From Pectobacterium atrosepticum (lineage in GTDB: Bacteria > Pseudomonadota > Gammaproteobacteria > Enterobacterales > Enterobacteriaceae): a stretch of DNA of 64,000 nt. The notes below the pieces were generated by a model that made no database searches, was not told the origin of the DNA, and worked only from the letters and a program-made list of their open reading frames with translations. A program made the translations under genes and the position numbers. The DNA lies in the NCBI GenBank assembly GCA_019056595.1, contig CP036163.1:248001-312000 (forward strand), in the 5' to 3' direction. Shown in pieces: positions 59,553 through 64,000 of this stretch. The stretch's first letter is position 1. Each line of letters begins with the position of its first letter.

Positions 59553-60272
59553 ATGGTTATAAAGGCGCAAAGTCCGGCTGGATTCGCGGAAGAATACATT
59601 ATCGAAAGTATATGGAATAACCGTTTTCCTCCTGGCTCTATTTTGCCCGCGGAAAGAGAGCTTTCCGAACTGATCTGCGTGACCCGTACTACGCTGCGCG
59701 AAGTGCTTCAGCGTTTAGCCCGTGATGGCTGGCTGACGATACAGCACGGGAAACCGACAAAGATTAACAACTTTTGGGAAACCTCCGGTCTCAATATTCT
59801 GGAAACGCTGGCTCGGCTCGATCACGATAGCGTGCCGCAATTGATTGATAACCTGCTGGCTGTGCGCACCAACATTGCCGCGATCTTTATTCGGACGGCG
59901 TTACGACACAACCCGGAAAAGGTGCGTGATGTGTTGACCCAGTCAAGCGCGGTGGACGATAGCGCAGAAGCCTTTGCGCAACTTGACTACAACGTGTTCC
60001 GTGGTTTGGCTTTTGCCTCCGGTAATCCGATTTATGGCCTGATCCTGAACGGTCTGAAAGGGTTATATATTCGCGTAGGGCGATACTATTTCTCCAATCC
60101 GGAAGCCCGCAAACTGGCAGTGAATTTTTACGGTAGGTTGGAAGCGTTGCGTAGCGAAGAGCTATACGATCAGGTGATGGATGTCGTCAGACATTACGGT
60201 AAAGAAAGTGGAGCGATCTGGCACAGTATGCAGAGTGCCATCCCGCGGGATATCGCGGAAGTGCGACGCTAA
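59553..60272 (+). CDS. fadR: Fatty acid metabolism regulator FadR
   Basis: GntR-family repressor of fad genes and activator of fab genes, 239 residues. Winged helix about 12-72 ([49 protein letters not shown] region), acyl-CoA-binding C-terminal domain. Binding of long-chain acyl-CoA releases it from DNA. Divergent from nhaB. Confidence 0.97.
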   Translation: MVIKAQSPAGFAEEYIIESIWNNRFPPGSILPAERELSELICVTRTTLREVLQRLARDGWLTIQHGKPTKINNFWETSGLNILETLARLDHDSVPQLIDNLLAVRTNIAAIFIRTALRHNPEKVRDVLTQSSAVDDSAEAFAQLDYNVFRGLAFASGNPIYGLILNGLKGLYIRVGRYYFSNPEARKLAVNFYGRLEALRSEELYDQVMDVVRHYGKESGAIWHSMQSAIPRDIAEVRR

Positions 60273-60301
60273 GACGTCATACGCTTCATGGTGAACACGT
60301 G

Positions 60302-60340
60302 AAAAGGGGACTCAGGTACTGCCTGAATCCCCTTTGTCTT
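60302..60340. terminator. Two-way terminator between fadR and ycgB
   Basis: AAAGGGG / CCCCTTT stem, extended inward by CTCAGG / CCTGA, with a T-rich tail. Confidence 0.88.
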
Positions 60341-60377
60341 TGTTGGCGAGACCTTTTACCTGTGTAACCGTGTTCTG

Positions 60378-61919
60378 CTATGTGGGTGCAGCTCCGTTAC
60401 GTGGTGGGCAGCGCTCAATCAGTTCAATGCTGCCATCGGCGTTAGCCTGCTCCAGATAAACGTCAAACCCCCACAGGCGATGAACGTGTTTCAACACTTC
60501 CTGGCTACTTTTATCCAACGGTGCGCGGTTGTGTGGAACATAGCGCAGCGTCAGCGCCCGATTGCCGCGTAAATCCACGTTCCAGACCTGAATATTCGGC
60601 TCCAGATGGCTCAGGTTGTACTGTGCGGACAGCTCCTGTCGGATCAAACGATAACCTTCTTCGTCATGAATCGCGGCAATTTCCAGATAGTTGTTTCGGT
60701 CATCGTCCAGCACGGTAAATAGCCGGAAGTCGCGCATCAATTTAGGTGATAAGAACTGGCTGATAAAGCTCTCGTCCTTAAAGTTCTGCATCGCAAAATG
60801 CAGCGTATCAAGCCAGTCTTTACCTGCAATATCGGGGAACCAGTAGCGATCTTCATCCGTCGGCGACTGACAAATACGTTTAATGTCCTGAAACATCGCG
60901 AAGCCCAGTGCATACGGATTGATGCCGCTGTAATACGGACTGTTATACGGCGGCTGATAAATCACGTTGGTGTGGCTGTGCAGGAATTCCAGCATGAAGC
61001 GCTCAGACACACTGCCTTCATCATAGAGATGGTTGAGAATGGTGTAGTGCCAGAAGGTGGCCCAGCCTTCATTCATCACCTGAGTCTGCTTCTGCGGATA
61101 GAAATACTGGCTGACTTTCCGCACGATGCGTAAAACCTCTCGCTGCCAGGGTTCCAGCAGCGGGGCGTTTTTCTCCATGAAGTAGAGCAAGTTTTCCTGC
61201 GGCTCTTGCGGAAAGCGTCTTGCTTGTTCCGGGGCGGCACCTTGTTCACGACGCGGTAAGGTTTTCCAGAGATCGTTCACCTGGCTTTGCAGATAGGCCT
61301 CACGACTTTTCTGGCGAGATTTTTCCTCTTCGAGCGAGATTTTCTGCGGGCGCTTGTAGCGGTCAACGCCGTAGTTCATCAGCGCGTGGCAGGAGTCTAG
61401 CAGGCGCTCTACCTCCTCTACGCCATAACGCTCTTCGCATTGCGCGATATATTGTCGTGCAAACAGCAGGTAATCGACGATGGAGCTGGCATCGGTCCAA
61501 CTGCGGAACAGATAATTACCCTTGAAGAACGAGTTGTGTCCGTAGCAGGCGTGCGCCATGACGAGCGCTTGCATTGGCAGCGTATTCTCTTCCATCAAGT
61601 ACGCGATACAAGGATCGGAGTTAATAACGATTTCGTATGCTAATCCCTGCTGCCCGTGTTTGTAACGCTGTTCGGTTTCAATAAATTTCTTCCCGAACGA
61701 CCAGTGGGAATAGTTGATCGGCATGCCTATGCTGGAATAGGCGTCCATCATTTGTTCTGAGGTGATTACTTCAATCTGGTGAGGATAGGTCGCCAGCCGG
61801 TACAGCTTGGCTACCCGATCAATCTCATCGAGATAAACCCGCAATAACTCAAATGTCCAGTCCGGTCCATCACTCAGGCGAAGTGTTTTTTTTACCTGAT
61901 TATCCGTCGATATAGCCAT
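60378..61919 (-). CDS. ycgB: SpoVR-family protein YcgB
   Basis: 513 residues, start MAISTDNQVK at 61919 with AGGGGG upstream (a 6-residue extension is rejected). SpoVR family; function unknown in enterobacteria, RpoS-linked in E. coli. Conserved HACYGHNSFFKGNYLFR near 153 and NEGWATFWHYTILNHLYDEG near 283. Converges on fadR. Confidence 0.93.
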   Translation of the reverse strand: MAISTDNQVKKTLRLSDGPDWTFELLRVYLDEIDRVAKLYRLATYPHQIEVITSEQMMDAYSSIGMPINYSHWSFGKKFIETEQRYKHGQQGLAYEIVINSDPCIAYLMEENTLPMQALVMAHACYGHNSFFKGNYLFRSWTDASSIVDYLLFARQYIAQCEERYGVEEVERLLDSCHALMNYGVDRYKRPQKISLEEEKSRQKSREAYLQSQVNDLWKTLPRREQGAAPEQARRFPQEPQENLLYFMEKNAPLLEPWQREVLRIVRKVSQYFYPQKQTQVMNEGWATFWHYTILNHLYDEGSVSERFMLEFLHSHTNVIYQPPYNSPYYSGINPYALGFAMFQDIKRICQSPTDEDRYWFPDIAGKDWLDTLHFAMQNFKDESFISQFLSPKLMRDFRLFTVLDDDRNNYLEIAAIHDEEGYRLIRQELSAQYNLSHLEPNIQVWNVDLRGNRALTLRYVPHNRAPLDKSSQEVLKHVHRLWGFDVYLEQANADGSIELIERCPPRNGAAPT

Positions 61920-62126
61920 CAGCGCGCCCCCTAACATAACAAGCCTGTACGTGAGATCCCGTTTACTGCTTTCCCGCTGGCTCCTGTCAAAAAATCATCG
62001 TGGTTCATTTAGTTATAGCTGAGCTTTGGACACGCGGCAATTGACGAATTGGCCGGATTCGATGGATAAAGATCGCTGATGGGATAAAAAAGACGTGTGT
62101 TTGCGCTGTCTATCAATTGAGAAGTG

Positions 62127-62148
62127 CGCTCCCCTGAGAGAGCGCAAC
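62127..62148 (-). terminator. Hairpin after the aldolase gene
   Basis: 7-bp stem TGCGCTC / GAGCGCA, weak T tail, 12 bases after the aldolase stop. Confidence 0.55.
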
Positions 62149-62160
62149 ATAGCGTCTGAA

Positions 62161-63060
62161 CTAGGGGCGCTGGTACCGTTTTAACAGCGCCTGAATATCG
62201 TTAAGGCGTGAGACGGCAACCGTGGATAGCTTCTCTTTAGAAACGTTGCGATCGAGCGAGATGCAATCCTTCCACAGAGAACGACCGGCAATCACGCCAG
62301 AAGCGCCATTTTTTAACGCGCTCTCCACCTGAGGGAGAAAGGTAGCGTGATCGACGCCCGCAGACAGAACGGCCCAGGGTATTTCACCGCAGAGTGTGGT
62401 CACGCGCGCGCAGGCTTCATCCGACCCAGGATAAGGAATCTTCAAGACTTTTGCGCCTTGATCGATACAGGCCTGACAGCCCGCCGGAATGAGCTCAGGC
62501 AGAAGGCGGGTATAGGCATCACGAGATTCATTTTCCAGAGAATAGGTCAGAAATTCGACGACGAGCAGTAAATCCTCCTGCGCAAAATCCTGAATCACGG
62601 TACGGAGTGTTTCAAGATTACGCGTATTGGCGTCTGGGATATCCGGGCGAAGGTAGATCATGATTTTTCCACCGGTGGCCCCCCATTCGCGGACTTTGCG
62701 TGCCGTCACGCCCTCAACCATAGTGGAGATCCGATAGCCTTCTGGGGTCGTTTCCCAACCTGAAGCATCAAGCCCGATGAGCAGACCGGTATCGCGAGGC
62801 AAAATGTTTTCGTCTATAAGACCCGGTATGGCACAGATCGGATCGACCAGTACACAGCCCGCCTCAGCCGCCAGATAGCGAGTGATGTCGTATTTTGTTT
62901 TTCCTAATGTTTCATTGGTAATCGCAGCCTGCGCATCAGAGGTCGGTGCTAATAACGTTCGCATGCCGCCACGTTGATCGCAGGCAATAACCATCATAGC
63001 GCCCGTCGCGTTACAAATTAATTGATATCCTCGGTGCTCAGCTGTTGTCATGGTGTTCAT
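62161..63060 (-). CDS. Class I tagatose-bisphosphate-type aldolase (LacD/YihT family)
   Basis: 299 residues. The Schiff-base lysine is likely K207 in VLKIPYPG, with VIACDQRGGMRTLL near 24-37, the family N-terminal motif, and VLSAGVDHATFLPQ near 231. LacD cleaves tagatose 1,6-bisphosphate and YihT cleaves sulfofructose phosphate; which fits here is not decided. The start MNTMTTAEH at 63060 has GAGGG upstream. Third gene of the PTS IIA-kinase-aldolase set. Confidence 0.88.
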   Translation of the reverse strand: MNTMTTAEHRGYQLICNATGAMMVIACDQRGGMRTLLAPTSDAQAAITNETLGKTKYDITRYLAAEAGCVLVDPICAIPGLIDENILPRDTGLLIGLDASGWETTPEGYRISTMVEGVTARKVREWGATGGKIMIYLRPDIPDANTRNLETLRTVIQDFAQEDLLLVVEFLTYSLENESRDAYTRLLPELIPAGCQACIDQGAKVLKIPYPGSDEACARVTTLCGEIPWAVLSAGVDHATFLPQVESALKNGASGVIAGRSLWKDCISLDRNVSKEKLSTVAVSRLNDIQALLKRYQRP

Positions 63061-63096
63061 GATAATTACCCTCATAAAATTAATGTAAATAAGCGA

Positions 63097-63630
63097 TTAA
63101 TCCAGGTGTGTTTTGATCCATTGAATTAATTCCTGATGATTAATTTCCTTATCCTGATCAACCGTGTAACACTTCCCAATGCACATTGGCTGTGCCTGAT
63201 GTGCGAGTGAAATTAATTCCGGGAGATACTCATCACCGGGATGGCCTTTTATTCTTTCATTCATTCTGGTTTGATATCGTTCTGCCACCCGATCGGATGA
63301 GATGGCATTCCATATTTCAAGCGGATGTTCGATATCACACGAGGTCAGATATTCCTGTAATATCGATTTTTCGCGAAATCCGAACCAGGCATCAAGAATA
63401 AAAATACTACTATTAGGCGCTTGCCTAACGATATTAAACATCGCCTGATACGCGGCGCATCCCAGTTTTCTATTTAACGATCTATCGATAATGTCGCAGA
63501 ACTGCATCATGAATGGTTCTTTTATTTCATCGAGGCTTAACCGTGGGAGATGCAATTCATCAGCAATAATACGCGCCACAGTGCTTTTCCCTGATGCGGG
63601 TATGCCATTTACTAAAATAATTTTTTTCAT
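63097..63630 (-). CDS. Small P-loop kinase in a PTS operon
   Basis: 177 residues. Walker A GIPASGKST at 9-17, with a lid-like segment near 100-140 and a putative substrate region LSLDEIKEPFMMQFC near 31-45. The fold suggests an AAA-type small-molecule kinase (as in gluconate or shikimate kinase relatives); substrate unknown. Its start overlaps the stop of the upstream PTS gene (ATGA). Probably phosphorylates a sugar or sugar phosphate in this pathway. Confidence 0.75.
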   Translation of the reverse strand: MKKIILVNGIPASGKSTVARIIADELHLPRLSLDEIKEPFMMQFCDIIDRSLNRKLGCAAYQAMFNIVRQAPNSSIFILDAWFGFREKSILQEYLTSCDIEHPLEIWNAISSDRVAERYQTRMNERIKGHPGDEYLPELISLAHQAQPMCIGKCYTVDQDKEINHQELIQWIKTHLD

Positions 63631-64000
63631 AATACCCCGACAATATCATCTGACGTGGTGGCACATCGAATCCGAGAGAGCATGTCATCCTGCTCCAATA
63701 GATTGACGATGGAGGCGATGCCTTCTGTAATATGAGCATCACTGTTAACGCCACCAAACATAATTAAAATATCCACCGGTTCACTTCCATGAATAGAAAG
63801 TGGAGTTTGTAACGTTAGTAAACTGAAGCAATTCTCAATAACGCCGCACTCAGGGCGGGCATGTGGAATAGCGACTCCTTCATCAAAAACATAATAAGGA
63901 CCGTACTCCTTCGTGCTTTCTATCACCGCAATGGGATAGTCCCTCGTAATACACCCCGCACTGATTAATGGTTGTGCGGCACAATAAATAGCCTCTTCCC
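63627..64000 (-). CDS. PTS IIA protein (mannitol/fructose type), cut by the window end
   Basis: The frame is open to the window edge, so the protein is incomplete at its N terminus; 124 codons are seen. The GTG at 63926 is inside it and not the start. The active-site histidine is in GVAIPHARPE. Family: PTS EIIA type 2 (UlaC/SgcA-like). It accepts phosphate from HPr and gives it to a IIB subunit expected just upstream. Overlaps the kinase start by 4 bases. Confidence 0.85.
   Translation of the reverse strand, partial: EEAIYCAAQPLISAGCITRDYPIAVIESTKEYGPYYVFDEGVAIPHARPECGVIENCFSLLTLQTPLSIHGSEPVDILIMFGGVNSDAHITEGIASIVNLLEQDDMLSRIRCATTSDDIVGVL

Overview
The window looks like chromosomal DNA of a soft-rot enterobacterium, most likely Pectobacterium (or a close relative such as Dickeya). 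Two observations support this. The housekeeping gene order and protein sequences are enterobacterial (pheST-ihfA, nadE/osmE, tcyP-ydjM, yniCBA, cspC-rlmA-mntP-yobD-manZYX/yoaE, sdaA-nudL-pabB, yoaH-yoaB-yoaA-tsaB-yeaY-fadD-rnd, minCDE-ycgLMN, dsbB-nhaB-fadR-ycgB). Set into this backbone is a complete pectin oligomer uptake and breakdown cluster. The assignment rests on recognising families by eye; no database search was run.

Layout. 1-3.7 kb: pheS, pheT and ihfA on the plus strand. 3.7-11 kb: mostly minus-strand genes: an NsrR-type ygbA homologue, an ABC exporter, yddG, nadE (divergent from osmE), tcyP, and ydjM with a LexA box. 10.9-21.8 kb: the pectin island, minus strand paeX, kdgM, togB, togA, togN, togM, pelW, kduD, kduI, with kdgF divergent. 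KdgR-like operators lie before kdgM, pelW and kduI. 21.9-24.3 kb: hxpB, yniB, yniA. 24.7-28.2 kb: sitABCD metal importer behind a strong Fur box. 28.2-35 kb: two small genes (a 31-residue membrane peptide and yobF), cspC, rlmA, mntP behind a yybP-ykoY manganese riboswitch, yobD, and the mannose PTS manXYZ. 35.5-37.1 kb: yoaE. 37.2-39.7 kb: an accessory trio (exported isochorismatase-like hydrolase, F420-type NADP oxidoreductase, divergent LysR regulator) lying between yoaE and sdaA, which are neighbours in E. coli. 39.9-62 kb: conserved backbone. 62.1-64 kb: an aldolase, a small P-loop kinase and a PTS IIA protein cut by the window end, probably part of a sugar catabolic operon.

How the genes work together. 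In the pectin island KdgM carries oligogalacturonides across the outer membrane and PaeX removes acetyl groups. TogMNAB imports the oligomers, PelW cleaves them in the cytoplasm to unsaturated monomers, KdgF linearises these, and KduI then KduD convert them towards 2-keto-3-deoxygluconate. Import (SitABCD, Fur) and export (MntP, riboswitch and possible Fur) of Mn/Fe lie 3 kb apart. FadD and its regulator FadR are both present, with a FadR-like site before fadD.

Intergenic space holds five standard 127-bp ERIC elements or close copies plus variants that keep ERIC ends but have a different core, one of them with a perfect 42-bp palindrome. I saw no tRNA, rRNA, CRISPR array, insertion sequence or prophage. 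I found no convincing wholly new system. The best leads are the truncated PTS/kinase/aldolase operon, the LysR/oxidoreductase/exported hydrolase trio, the unnamed small proteins and the ERIC variants.
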